DNA of 11,731 nt from an uncultured Bacillaceae bacterium (lineage in GTDB: Bacteria > Bacillota > Bacilli > Bacillales > Caldibacillaceae), in contig CALGAD010000093.1 of the NCBI GenBank assembly GCA_937951955.1, forward strand, positions 1-11,731, in the 5' to 3' direction. The notes under the pieces are model-generated. The model ran no database searches and was not told the DNA's origin. It saw only the letters and a list, made by a program, of their open reading frames with translations. A program made the translations under genes and the position numbers. Of this stretch, positions 1 through 6,746 are shown piece by piece. Every line of letters begins with the position of its first letter. The first letter of the stretch is position 1.

Positions 1-11
1 TTCCTTTTTAC

Positions 12-36
12 GTTTGATTCATTAGTAATTGGGAAA
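12..36 (+). promoter_or_regulatory. Sigma-B-type promoter of hpf
   Basis: GTTTGA at 12-17 is followed after 13 nt by GGGAAA at 31-36. The known general-stress sigma-B pattern in Bacillus is GTTTAA, 12-15 nt, GGGWAW, so only one position of the -35 half differs. The predicted start is near 43, giving a leader of about 130 nt to the hpf ATG. The B. subtilis orthologue yvyD/hpf is known to be under sigma-B control, which agrees. This is a motif match without experimental support. Confidence 0.75.
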
Positions 37-110
37 AATATGTATAGATTTGTTTGTGTAGAAAAATGTTTAGTCTGTCACATTTTCGACACAATTATCT
101 TTTGCAGCAG

Positions 111-140
111 GCAGGAATTAAAGAGGCTTTTGTTGAATAT
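111..140 (+). promoter_or_regulatory. Sigma-H-type promoter of hpf
   Basis: GCAGGAATT at 111-119 fits the sigma-H -35 pattern RnAGGAWWW at every defined position. After 12 nt, GTTGAATAT at 132-140 fits the -10 pattern RnnGAATWW at every defined position. The start would be near 147, about 28 nt before the ATG. The B. subtilis orthologue is also controlled by sigma-H, so the sigma-B plus sigma-H pair looks conserved. Confidence 0.75.
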
Positions 141-174
141 GTAATTATAGTTTTAATAAAGGAGGAGTTCGCAC

Positions 175-717
175 ATGATTTATAACGTACGCGGTGAAAA
201 CATTGAAGTAACTCCAGCATTACGGGATTACGCCGAGAAGAAAATTTCCAAACTGGAAAAGTACTTCCATGAAGCCCCGAATGCAACGGTCTACATCAAC
301 TTGAAAGTGTACAATGACAAGACAACGAAGGTCGAAGTAACCATTCCGTTCCCTGAGCTTGTCCTCCGAGCCGAGGAACGACATGAAGATATGTACGCTG
401 GACTTGATTTAGTAGCGGATAAACTGGAAAGACAAATTCGTAAATATAAAACAAAAGTCAACCGCAAGATGCGGGAAACAGGTACAGATGTGATCTTCAG
501 GAACGATATTGCTCCTAAGGAAAAAGAAGAAAAACAAGAAATTGAAATTGTGCGTACGAAACGCTTTGATTTGAAACCGATGAGCAGTGAAGAAGCTGTC
601 TTGCAAATGAACTTGTTAGGACACAGCTTTTTTGTATATACCGATGCAGAAACGAATACGACCAACATCGTCTACAAGCGTAAAGATGGAAAATACGGCT
701 TGATTGAGACGGTTTAA
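175..717 (+). CDS. hpf: Long ribosome hibernation promoting factor (HPF/YvyD)
   Basis: This 180-residue protein has the two-domain layout of long HPF. Residues 1 to about 98 form the S30AE/YfiA domain (starts MIYNVRGENI), which binds the decoding region of the 30S subunit. A charged, Lys/Glu-rich linker covers about 100-125. The C-terminal dimerisation domain covers about 126-180 (KRFDLKPMSSEEAVLQMNLL, then GHSFFVY). In Firmicutes this protein pairs two 70S ribosomes into inactive 100S dimers in stationary phase or stress, protecting them. The length matches the long-form family. The start is set by AAAGGAGG at 158-165, nine nt before the ATG. It is monocistronic here, with stress and early-stationary type promoters upstream and a terminator directly after. 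Identification is secure. Confidence 0.97.
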   Translation: MIYNVRGENIEVTPALRDYAEKKISKLEKYFHEAPNATVYINLKVYNDKTTKVEVTIPFPELVLRAEERHEDMYAGLDLVADKLERQIRKYKTKVNRKMRETGTDVIFRNDIAPKEKEEKQEIEIVRTKRFDLKPMSSEEAVLQMNLLGHSFFVYTDAETNTTNIVYKRKDGKYGLIETV

Positions 718-729
718 TCGAAATAGATG

Positions 730-771
730 GGCCGCAATGAGGAAGATCTTCATTGTGGCCTTTTCATTTTT
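730..771 (+). terminator. Terminator of hpf
   Basis: The arms GGCCGCAATGA (730-740) and TCATTGTGGCC (750-760) pair over 11 bp with one G-U, extend two more pairs inward, and leave a loop of about 5 nt. A run TTTTCATTTTT follows from 761. This is a typical Rho-independent terminator, 12 nt after the hpf stop. Confidence 0.93.
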
Positions 772-868
772 CCCGGGAGTGTCCTGTCCTATACATAACA
801 ATGTATATTTGTTTAAGATAAAATCTCGGTAAAAACATTCACGGCCGATGTGCTCGCGCAAAGGAATG

Positions 869-877
869 TGATAAAAT
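869..877 (+). promoter_or_regulatory. Possible extended -10 promoter of the CHR pair
   Basis: TGATAAAAT (TG at 869-870, TAAAAT at 872-877) matches an extended -10 element. The segment 17 nt upstream (849-854) is a poor -35. The start would lie near 884, some 90 nt before the first CHR gene. No palindromic operator or regulator gene is seen beside it. Confidence 0.4.
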
Positions 878-974
878 ACATTCTAATGGAAACTTACATG
901 AAGATAGGAATGGTTTGTTACACTAGGTTCCAAATGGACAAAAGAGCAAACTGTTTTTAGTTAGAGGTGAAGGA

Positions 975-1547
975 ATGAAAATCTACGTAGACCTGTTTCT
1001 CGCTTTTTTCCGGACGGGATTATTAGGCTATGGCGGCGGACCGAGCTCGATCCCGTTATATTATAAGGAAGTGGTCGAACGATATCGCTGGATGACAGCG
1101 GATGAGTTTTCCGATTCGTTAGCCCTCGGGAACGCCCTGCCGGGACCGATTTCCACAAAGATGGCGGGCTATATCGGCTATCGGGTGGCCGGCATCACCG
1201 GTTGTCTCATTGCCCTTCTTGCCAATGTAATTCCGACGGTGGTCTTATTAATTTTATTTTTGACCGTTTTAAATAAATATAAAGATCTTCCCTGGGTGCA
1301 GGGGATTGCCAAGGCCGTGATCCCCGTTGTAGGTGTCATGATGGGGCAGTTAACCTGGGATTTCATTAAAAAATCACAAGGATATTTTGGCTGGCTCATG
1401 ACGATTGTTCTCGTTATTTTTTGTTTGATAATCTTGGAGGTGTTCCACATTCACCCCGCTCTATTAATCGCCGGCTTTTTGCTAGCGGCAGTATTGAAAA
1501 AGGACAAACCGAAAGAAGATGACGCGAAGAAGGTGAATAACCTGTGA
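975..1547 (+). CDS. CHR-family chromate transporter, first half-size subunit
   Basis: This is a 190-residue hydrophobic protein of the short-chain CHR (ChrA-type) family. It carries the family's glycine-rich N-terminal motif GYGGGP at 18-23 and the motif LPGPISTKMAGYIGY at 55-69. Several membrane segments follow, about 75-102, 110-128, 135-157 and 160-175, and the tail is charged (Lys/Asp-rich, about 175-190). Full-length ChrA proteins are about 400 residues with two CHR domains; here the two domains are separate genes, as in the B. subtilis ywrA/ywrB pair, where both halves are known to be needed for chromate resistance. The start is supported by GAGGTGA at 964-970. It overlaps the next gene by 4 nt, implying translational coupling. 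The substrate is inferred from the family and could be another oxyanion. Confidence 0.88.
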   Translation: MKIYVDLFLAFFRTGLLGYGGGPSSIPLYYKEVVERYRWMTADEFSDSLALGNALPGPISTKMAGYIGYRVAGITGCLIALLANVIPTVVLLILFLTVLNKYKDLPWVQGIAKAVIPVVGVMMGQLTWDFIKKSQGYFGWLMTIVLVIFCLIILEVFHIHPALLIAGFLLAAVLKKDKPKEDDAKKVNNL

Positions 1548-2071
1548 TTTACTGGCATATTTTCCTCGCTTTTTTAATTCCGAATATGGTCGGCTATGGC
1601 GGTGGTCCGGCAATTATCCCCCTGGTCGAAAATGAAGTAGTTAAAAACTATGGCTGGTTAACCCATCAAGAATTTAGCGAGATGCTGGCCTTTGCCAATA
1701 CGTTACCGGGACCGATCGCGACAAAAATGGCCGGTTATATCGGTTATGAAATGGGCGGATTACCCGGTCTAATTATTGCTTTATTTGCGACCGTTGCTCC
1801 GACGTTAATCATTATGATCGTGTTATTATCGTGGCTGATGAAATATAAAGACTCACCGAAAGTGATCCGGATGAGCAATTATGTCCGGCCAATTGTTGCC
1901 GTATTGCTTGGACTATTAGCGTACAATTTTTTCTTTGATTCGTTTATGCTCATTGGCAGTACGCAAACTTTATTGATCGCGGCGATTAGTTTATTATTAT
2001 TAGAAAAATGGAAAGTTCATCCTGTCTATGTTATCTCGGGAGCGATCGTATACGGTGCCCTCTTTTTATAG
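1544..2071 (+). CDS. CHR-family chromate transporter, second half-size subunit
   Basis: This 175-residue membrane protein is clearly homologous to the preceding gene product: GYGGGP is at 17-22 and LPGPIATKMAGYIGY at 54-68, nearly identical to the same blocks upstream. It therefore looks like the partner half of a two-gene CHR transporter, probably forming a heterodimer that exports chromate. Paired CHR halves are thought to sit in the membrane in opposite orientation, and the charged cytoplasm-like tail of the first subunit is absent here. The start codon is GTG at 1544-1546, sharing GTGA with the TGA stop of the first gene; AAGGTGA lies a few nt upstream. No good terminator follows (only a short stem at 2080-2108 without a T-run). 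Confidence 0.88.
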   Translation: MIYWHIFLAFLIPNMVGYGGGPAIIPLVENEVVKNYGWLTHQEFSEMLAFANTLPGPIATKMAGYIGYEMGGLPGLIIALFATVAPTLIIMIVLLSWLMKYKDSPKVIRMSNYVRPIVAVLLGLLAYNFFFDSFMLIGSTQTLLIAAISLLLLEKWKVHPVYVISGAIVYGALFL

Positions 2072-2173
2072 TTCGTATTCCCTTCGTTCAGGAAGTTGTC
2101 ATGAAGGGTTGCCAGTGTTATGATTAGATGTGTTACAATAAACTTGACTGTAATAACAATTGTCTCATTATTT

Positions 2174-2182
2174 TGATATAAT
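2174..2182 (+). promoter_or_regulatory. secA promoter, extended -10
   Basis: TGATATAAT gives a perfect extended -10 (TG at 2174-2175, TATAAT at 2177-2182). The region 17 nt upstream (TAACAA, 2154-2159) is a weak -35. TTGACT at 2144-2149 would instead need a -10 near 2166-2172 (CATTAT or ATTATT), a possible second overlapping promoter. The start is predicted near 2189, leaving a leader of about 150 nt before secA. Confidence 0.65.
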
Positions 2183-2214
2183 CACCGATCAGGTGTTATT
2201 CAATATGAATGGAA

Positions 2215-2307
2215 AGGCACGTTTTTGAAAGAAACGGGCCTAGTCTAACAATGTGTGCAATTTTTGTATGAAGTTAGACAAATATGCTCAATAATTGGAA
2301 ATGAGCA
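2215..2307 (+). other. Stem-loops in the secA 5' leader
   Basis: Three consecutive inverted repeats lie between the secA promoter and its ribosome binding site. The first pairs AGGC-A-CGTTT (2215-2224) with AAACG-G-GCCT (2232-2241), with two more inner pairs and a 3-nt loop. The second pairs GTCTAAC (2243-2249) with GTTAGAC (2273-2279). The third pairs TGCTCA (2285-2290) with TGAGCA (2302-2307). None is followed by a T-run, so they are not terminators. The sequence is not recognised as a known riboswitch class, and any regulatory role is inference. Confidence 0.4.
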
Positions 2308-2338
2308 GTTTAGCCTGTCTTAAAGGAGCGTAAAAAAT

Positions 2339-4855
2339 ATGGCTAGTATTTTGAAAAAGATTTTTGATGTAAGTCGTAGAGAATTAAAACGGATCGAAAA
2401 AATAGCGAACCAAATTGATGCTTTGGCCCCGACGATGGAAAAATTGACCGATGAGGAATTGCGGGCCAAAACGGATGAATTTAAAAACCGTCTCGAAAAA
2501 GGGGAAACCCTTGATGACTTATTAGTGGAAGCTTTTGCTGTCGTGCGGGAAGCCGCCCGCCGTGCGATTGGTCTTTACCCTTATAAAGTGCAGTTAATGG
2601 GTGGTATCGTTCTCCATGAGGGAAACGTTGCCGAGATGAAAACGGGGGAAGGTAAAACCTTAACCTCCACAATGCCCGTCTATTTGAATGCTTTAACGGG
2701 TAAAGGGGTTCATGTCGTAACGGTTAACGATTATCTGGCTAAACGTGACGCCACGGAAATGGGAAAAATTTATGAATTCCTCGGTTTAACCGTCGGCTTG
2801 AACTTACCGGGGATGAGTCGCGAAGAAAAACAGGAAGCATACAATGCAGATATCACATACGGAACGAACAACGAATTCGGATTCGACTATCTCCGCGACA
2901 ACATGGTGCTTTATAAAGAGCATATGGTGCAGCGTCCGCTCAACTACGCGATCGTGGACGAAGTAGACTCGATTTTAATTGACGAAGCCCGGACACCGTT
3001 AATCATTTCCGGCTCGATGAAAAAATCAACCGAGCTTTACTTGCAAGCCGATGCCTTTGTCAAACGGTTAAAAGAAGGCGAAGATTATACAATCGATTTG
3101 AAGTCGAAGAGCATTCAATTAACCGAAACCGGTATTGATAAAGCAGAACGTACCTTTGGCATTGAAAACTTATTTGATGTCAACAACGTAACCTTAAACC
3201 ACCATATTAGCCAGGCGTTACGGGCAAATTACATCATGCAGCGCGATGTCGACTATATCGTTCAAGAAGGCGAGATTGTAATCGTCGACCAGTTTACCGG
3301 TCGTCTGATGAAAGGGCGTCGCTACAGCGATGGCTTGCACCAGGCGATTGAAGCGAAGGAAGGCGTGCCGATTCAAAATGAATCGATGACGATGGCGACC
3401 ATCACCTTCCAGAACTACTTCCGGATGTATCGGAAGCTTGCCGGGATGACCGGTACCGCGAAGACGGAGGAAGAAGAATTCCAGAACATTTACAACATGA
3501 ATGTAATCGTCATTCCGACGAATAAACCGGTTATTCGGGAAGACCGTCCTGATTTAATTTACCGTACGATGGAAGGAAAATTCCGGGCGGTAGTAAAAGA
3601 TATCGAGGAACGGCATAAGAAAGGACAACCGGTCCTTGTCGGTACCGTTGCCGTTGAAACATCCGAACTGATTTCCAAGATGTTGAAAAAGCGGGGCATT
3701 CCGCATAATGTGCTCAACGCGAAGCACCATGAGCGGGAAGCGGAAATCATCGCTCAAGCCGGTCAAAAAGGTGCCGTCACGATCGCGACGAACATGGCCG
3801 GTCGTGGTACGGACATCAAATTAGGTGAAGGCGTAAGAGAACTCGGCGGACTCGCAGTAATCGGTACAGAACGGCACGAAAGCCGTCGTATCGATAACCA
3901 GTTGCGGGGACGTTCCGGACGTCAAGGCGATCCAGGGGTCACCCAGTTCTACTTGTCCATGGAAGACGAGTTAATGCGCCGCTTCGGTTCGGAAAGCATG
4001 CAAGGCATGATGGATCGTCTCGGTATGGACGATTCCCAGCCGATTCAAAGCAAAATGGTTTCCCGTGCCGTAGAATCGGCCCAGAAACAGGTTGAAGGAA
4101 ATAACTACGATGCCCGGAAACAATTGCTCGAGTATGATAATGTCATCAGCCAGCAGCGGGAAATCATTTACAAACAGCGGTATGAAGTCCTTGATTCCGA
4201 TAATCTCCGCGATATTATTGAAGGCATGATTCAATCGGTCATTGACCGTCATATACCGCAGTTTATCCTTGAGGATGAAAAAGATGAGCAATGGAATCTG
4301 GAAGGCCTGGTCCAATTTTTAGATGCGAACTTGCTGCAACCCGGGGATATTACCGCCAGTGACCTTGCCGGCAAAGATCTGGAAGAAATCAAAGAACTGA
4401 TTCTGGCGAAGGTCAAAGAGCGTTACGATGAAAAAGAACAAGAGCTCGGACCGGAGAAAATGCGCGAGTTTGAAAAGGTCATTACCTTGCGTGTCGTTGA
4501 TACGAAGTGGATCGACCACTTGAGCATGATGGATCAATTGCGTCAAGGGATCCATCTCCGCGCCTACGGTCAAATCAACCCTCTTCAAGAGTATCAACGG
4601 GAAGGTTATGAAATGTTCCAGGCCATGGTGGAAGCCATTGAAGATGACGTGGCTAAATTCATCATGAAGTCACAGATCGTGGATAACTTAAAGCGGGAAG
4701 AAGTTGCAAAAGGAACAGCGGTCCGTCCCGGTTCCGATGGAGAAAAACCGAAGCGGAAACCGATCCGCAGAGGTGAAAAAATCGGCCGGAATGAACCGTG
4801 TCCGTGCGGTAGCGGGAAAAAATATAAACATTGTCACGGCAGACACGCCGTTTAA
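2339..4855 (+). CDS. secA: Protein translocase ATPase SecA
   Basis: SecA is the motor ATPase that pushes unfolded secretory proteins through the SecYEG channel. The 838 residues match the usual length in Bacillaceae. Visible motifs are Walker A GEGKT at 103-107 (Lys106), the DEAD-like Walker B DEVD at 207-210 followed by EARTPLIISG, the second-RecA-fold motif AGRGTDI near 491, and the arginine-finger region GRSGRQGDPG near 528. The C-terminal zinc-binding tail CPCGSGKKYKHCHG has ligands Cys821, Cys823, Cys832 and His833; it binds SecB or phospholipid in relatives. The start is set by AAAGGAG at 2322-2328, ten nt before the ATG. Its own promoter and terminator suggest a monocistronic unit, unlike the secA-prfB arrangement reported for B. 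subtilis. No truncation or frameshift is seen. Confidence 0.98.
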   Translation: MASILKKIFDVSRRELKRIEKIANQIDALAPTMEKLTDEELRAKTDEFKNRLEKGETLDDLLVEAFAVVREAARRAIGLYPYKVQLMGGIVLHEGNVAEMKTGEGKTLTSTMPVYLNALTGKGVHVVTVNDYLAKRDATEMGKIYEFLGLTVGLNLPGMSREEKQEAYNADITYGTNNEFGFDYLRDNMVLYKEHMVQRPLNYAIVDEVDSILIDEARTPLIISGSMKKSTELYLQADAFVKRLKEGEDYTIDLKSKSIQLTETGIDKAERTFGIENLFDVNNVTLNHHISQALRANYIMQRDVDYIVQEGEIVIVDQFTGRLMKGRRYSDGLHQAIEAKEGVPIQNESMTMATITFQNYFRMYRKLAGMTGTAKTEEEEFQNIYNMNVIVIPTNKPVIREDRPDLIYRTMEGKFRAVVKDIEERHKKGQPVLVGTVAVETSELISKMLKKRGIPHNVLNAKHHEREAEIIAQAGQKGAVTIATNMAGRGTDIKLGEGVRELGGLAVIGTERHESRRIDNQLRGRSGRQGDPGVTQFYLSMEDELMRRFGSESMQGMMDRLGMDDSQPIQSKMVSRAVESAQKQVEGNNYDARKQLLEYDNVISQQREIIYKQRYEVLDSDNLRDIIEGMIQSVIDRHIPQFILEDEKDEQWNLEGLVQFLDANLLQPGDITASDLAGKDLEEIKELILAKVKERYDEKEQELGPEKMREFEKVITLRVVDTKWIDHLSMMDQLRQGIHLRAYGQINPLQEYQREGYEMFQAMVEAIEDDVAKFIMKSQIVDNLKREEVAKGTAVRPGSDGEKPKRKPIRRGEKIGRNEPCPCGSGKKYKHCHGRHAV

Positions 4856-4858
4856 TTG

Positions 4859-4899
4859 AAAGCAGGGCAGGGGATTGGTCATCTTCTGCCCGCTTTTCG
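4859..4899 (+). terminator. Terminator of secA
   Basis: AAAGC-A-GGGCAG (4859-4870) pairs with CTGCCCGCTTT (4886-4896), with one bulged A in the left arm and a loop of about 15 nt. TTTT at 4894-4897 ends the stem. It directly follows the secA stop codon. The T-run is short, so termination may be partial. Confidence 0.85.
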
Positions 4900-4968
4900 T
4901 GAAAAAAGAGATTTCTTTTGTATGCTAATGACCAAAATTACTGTTTGATTGTGAAATGCATCGTATAC

Positions 4969-5103
4969 TTTCGTGAAAAAAATTAATCTTTTCGCGGAAT
5001 TGATGTTGGGTCTCGCGATCTAGTAGCTTTTTTTCGCGAATTGAGCTTGTCGTTTCGCGATTGTACACTGTTCTTTCGCGAATTTTCCACCTTGTTTCGC
5101 GAA
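4969..5103 (+). repeat. Array of seven TTTCGCGAA-type elements at exact 21-bp period (array 1)
   Basis: Seven copies of a short near-palindrome recur at exactly 21 bp. The CGCG cores start at 4972 (as CGTG), 4993, 5014, 5035, 5056, 5077 and 5098. The oriented consensus is TTTCGCGA(A); the 12-13 nt between copies are unrelated in sequence. The first three units are degenerate (TTTCGTGAA, TTTCGCGGA, TCTCGCGAT); the last four keep TTTCGCGA. It lies wholly between the secA terminator and the prfB promoters. Too short and too tightly spaced for CRISPR, and no cas genes are seen. A 21-bp step is two B-DNA turns, so all copies face one side of the helix. Function unknown. Confidence 0.97.
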
Positions 5104-5105
5104 AA

Positions 5106-5272
5106 TCACCGGAAACATCAAATCAGTTATACGATTTTTTCACCATATTTAAGCACTTTTGATACAGATTTCACTTGTAAAATGCTAAGTGAATAAAATA
5201 CAAACAAAACAATCCCAATTAATTTTTCTCCCCATGCAAATAAAGTGCAAACGTTGTCTAGAAAATAATTCC
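5106..5272. other. Gene-free AT-rich spacer after array 1
   Basis: No credible gene is present. The only notable element is an inverted repeat TTCACTT (5170-5176) and AAGTGAA (5187-5193) with a 10-nt loop and no T-run. A short open frame from GTG 5189 to 5383 has no ribosome binding site and a composition unlike the neighbouring genes, so it is not annotated. Confidence 0.6.
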
Positions 5273-5301
5273 TTGATTGTCAATCAATATTTCGCTATAA
5301 A
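5273..5301 (+). promoter_or_regulatory. Sigma-A promoter with palindromic operator over its -35
   Basis: TTGATT at 5273-5278 and TATAAA at 5296-5301 are 17 nt apart, a good sigma-A spacing. The -35 lies inside a 15-bp perfect palindrome, TTGATTGTCAATCAA (5273-5287), with 7-bp arms and a one-base centre, which looks like a repressor site. Transcription would begin near 5308 and enter the self-complementary segment at 5322-5443 before reaching prfB at 5538. No regulator can be named. Confidence 0.5.
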
Positions 5302-5321
5302 TAAAACAGGAACAAATTTGC

Positions 5322-5443
5322 GGAAGATTGCATTTTTCAGGCATCTTGTTGTTTTCGGGAAAAACCACGCTTGTATAGGATAATCCCGGGTGACAAAGGA
5401 TATGTCTATCAACAACAAGGTTGCTTGTAATCCTGAAATTTCC
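5322..5443 (+). ncRNA. Strongly self-complementary segment; candidate structured leader RNA of prfB
   Basis: GCATCTTGTTGTT (5341-5353) pairs with AACAACAAGGTTGC (5411-5424) over 13 pairs with one bulged U and one G-U. Outside it, TTTCAGG (5335-5341) can pair with CCTGAAA (5432-5438), or CAG (5338-5340) with TTG (5425-5427). GGAA (5322-5325) faces TTCC (5440-5443). Inside, TTCGGGA (5354-5360) pairs with TCCCGGG (5384-5390) using two G-U, and GATA (5399-5402) with TATC (5407-5410). Together these give a plausible three-way junction with no unpaired bases at two of its three corners. No T-run or known riboswitch motif is recognised. It could instead be a decayed inverted-repeat element. Confidence 0.35.
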
Positions 5444-5470
5444 TACAAACTGAAAGACTCATTGTTGCGC

Positions 5471-5501
5471 GTGAACTTTTCTGTCCGCAAATGATTATAT
5501 A
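5471..5501 (+). promoter_or_regulatory. Possible proximal promoter of prfB
   Basis: TTATAT at 5495-5500 (or TATATA at 5496-5501) has TG at 5492-5493, as in an extended -10. The upstream GTGAAC at 5471-5476 matches the -35 consensus at only three positions. It would start transcription about 30 nt before the prfB ATG. Confidence 0.35.
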
Positions 5502-5537
5502 ACTACAGTTTTAAAGATTTTTAAGAGGTGATGTGAA

Positions 5538-6639
5538 ATGGATATGTCAGAAATTAAAAACCGCATTGAAAATACAGCTAAGCGATTAGCGGATTTCAGG
5601 GGGTCTCTTTGACCTCGAAACGAAGGAAGAACGTATTGCTGAATTAGAAGAACGCATGTCGCAACCTGATTTTTGGAATGACCAAAAACAGGCGCAACAA
5701 ATTATCAGTGAAGCCAATCTCTTAAAGGATCAGGTCAATACGTTCTATAAACTCAATGAACAGCAGGAAGATATTGAAGCGGCCATTGAACTACTTAAAG
5801 AAGAGCCCGATGAAGATTTACAAGAAGAACTGGAAAATCAATTAGCGGACCTCGAGAGTGAATTGAATGAGTTCGAATTACAATTACTGCTCAACGGTCC
5901 TTACGATAAAAATAATGCTATCCTGGAAATCCACTCCGGTGCTGGGGGAACGGAATCCCAGGACTGGGCTTCGATGTTACTCCGTATGTACACCCGCTGG
6001 GCGGAAAACAAAGGTTTCCAGGTCGAAACACTCGATTACTTAGCCGGTGAAGAAGCCGGAATCAAAAGCGTCACCCTGTTAATCAAAGGGCATAATGCGT
6101 ACGGCTATTTAAAAGCGGAAAAAGGTATTCACCGGTTAGTACGAATTTCTCCCTTTGATGCCGGCGGAAGACGGCATACATCCTTCGCTTCCTGTGAAGT
6201 CATGCCGGAGATCGATGATGATATTGAAATTGAAATTCGCCCGGAAGATATTCGAGTGGACACGTACCGGGCTAGCGGTGCCGGCGGTCAGCACGTTAAC
6301 AAAACATCATCGGCTGTACGGATTACCCATATTCCGACAGGGATTGTCGTCTCGAGCCAGGCGCAACGGTCCCAGATTCAAAACCGTGAACAGGCGATGA
6401 AAATGTTGCGGGCGAAATTGTATCAAAAACAATTGGAAGAACAGGAAAAACAACTGGCTGAACTGCGTGGCGAACAGAAAGAGATTGGCTGGGGCAGCCA
6501 GATTCGTTCCTATGTCTTCCACCCGTACTCCATGGTGAAAGATCACCGGACGAATGTGGAGACTGGTAATGTTCAGGCCGTGATGGATGGCGAAATCGAT
6601 GAGTTTATCGATGCCTATTTACGTTCGCAAATTCATTAA
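5538..6639 (+). CDS. prfB: Peptide chain release factor 2, expressed by programmed +1 frameshift
   Basis: RF2 recognises UGA and UAA and triggers peptide release on the ribosome. The gene begins with ATG 5538 (ribosome site AGAGGTG 5524-5530) and reads 24 codons to an in-frame TGA at 5610-5612. A +1 shift at CTT TGA C skips T5610 and continues from GAC 5611 to the stop at 6637-6639, giving 366 residues, the usual RF2 length. The stop-codon reading tripeptide SPF is at about 204-206 and the catalytic GGQ at about 249-251 (context SGAGGQHVNKT). The N-terminal part is helical and Glu-rich. Starting at the internal ATG 5656 would drop 39 residues and is wrong. It is separated from secA by a terminator and a repeat array, and followed by its own terminator. 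Confidence 0.97.
5598..5613 (+). promoter_or_regulatory. Programmed +1 frameshift site of prfB (RF2 autoregulation)
   Basis: An internal Shine-Dalgarno-like AGGGGG (5598-5603), three spacer bases TCT, the slippery CTT (5607-5609), the stop TGA (5610-5612) and a following C form the classic RF2 recoding signal. When RF2 is scarce, termination at the UGA is slow and the ribosome slips +1 from CUU to UUU, making more RF2. The mechanism is established for this family; here every element is visible. Confidence 0.97.
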
Positions 6640-6736
6640 AGACTGGACGTTTTCCAGACAGTGTTGAGATAAGGGATAAGTCTTTTTTCATGTGGCGGAA
6701 ACTGGAAAAATTTGCTCCAGTTTCCCTTCTCTTTTT
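6638..6736 (+). terminator. Terminator region of prfB
   Basis: The strongest hairpin pairs GGAAACTGGA (6697-6706) with TCCAGTTTCC (6716-6725), ten perfect pairs and a 9-nt loop, followed by CTTCTCTTTTT. A second possible structure just upstream pairs AAAGACT (6638-6644) with AGTCTTT (6679-6685), running into TTTTTT at 6683-6688, and has CTGGA (6643-6647) and TCCAG (6653-6657) within it. The two may act as tandem terminators. Confidence 0.88.
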
Positions 6737-6746
6737 ATTGGATACG

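Noticed and set aside
811..832. Second sigma-B-like promoter before the CHR genes (GTTTAA ... CGGTAA)
   Set aside because: The spacing is only 10 nt and the -10 half lacks the full GGG.
2080..2108. Terminator after the CHR pair
   Set aside because: CCCTTC and GAAGGG pair over only about 8 bp with a 14-nt loop, and no T-run follows.
3554..4597. Minus-strand open frames within secA and other genes
   Set aside because: They are antisense shadows of strongly supported genes, with no ribosome sites and no recognisable domains.
4969..5103. CRISPR array
   Set aside because: The repeat is only about 9 bp with 12-bp spacers, and there are no cas genes. Real CRISPR repeats are 23 bp or longer with spacers near 30 bp.
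5189..5383. 64-residue open frame between secA and prfB
   Set aside because: It starts with GTG, has no ribosome site, resembles no family, and runs through the promoter and inverted-repeat region.
5656..6639. prfB as a 327-residue gene starting at ATG 5656
   Set aside because: The upstream 24 codons plus the classic frameshift signal give the full 366-residue RF2, and no ribosome site precedes 5656.
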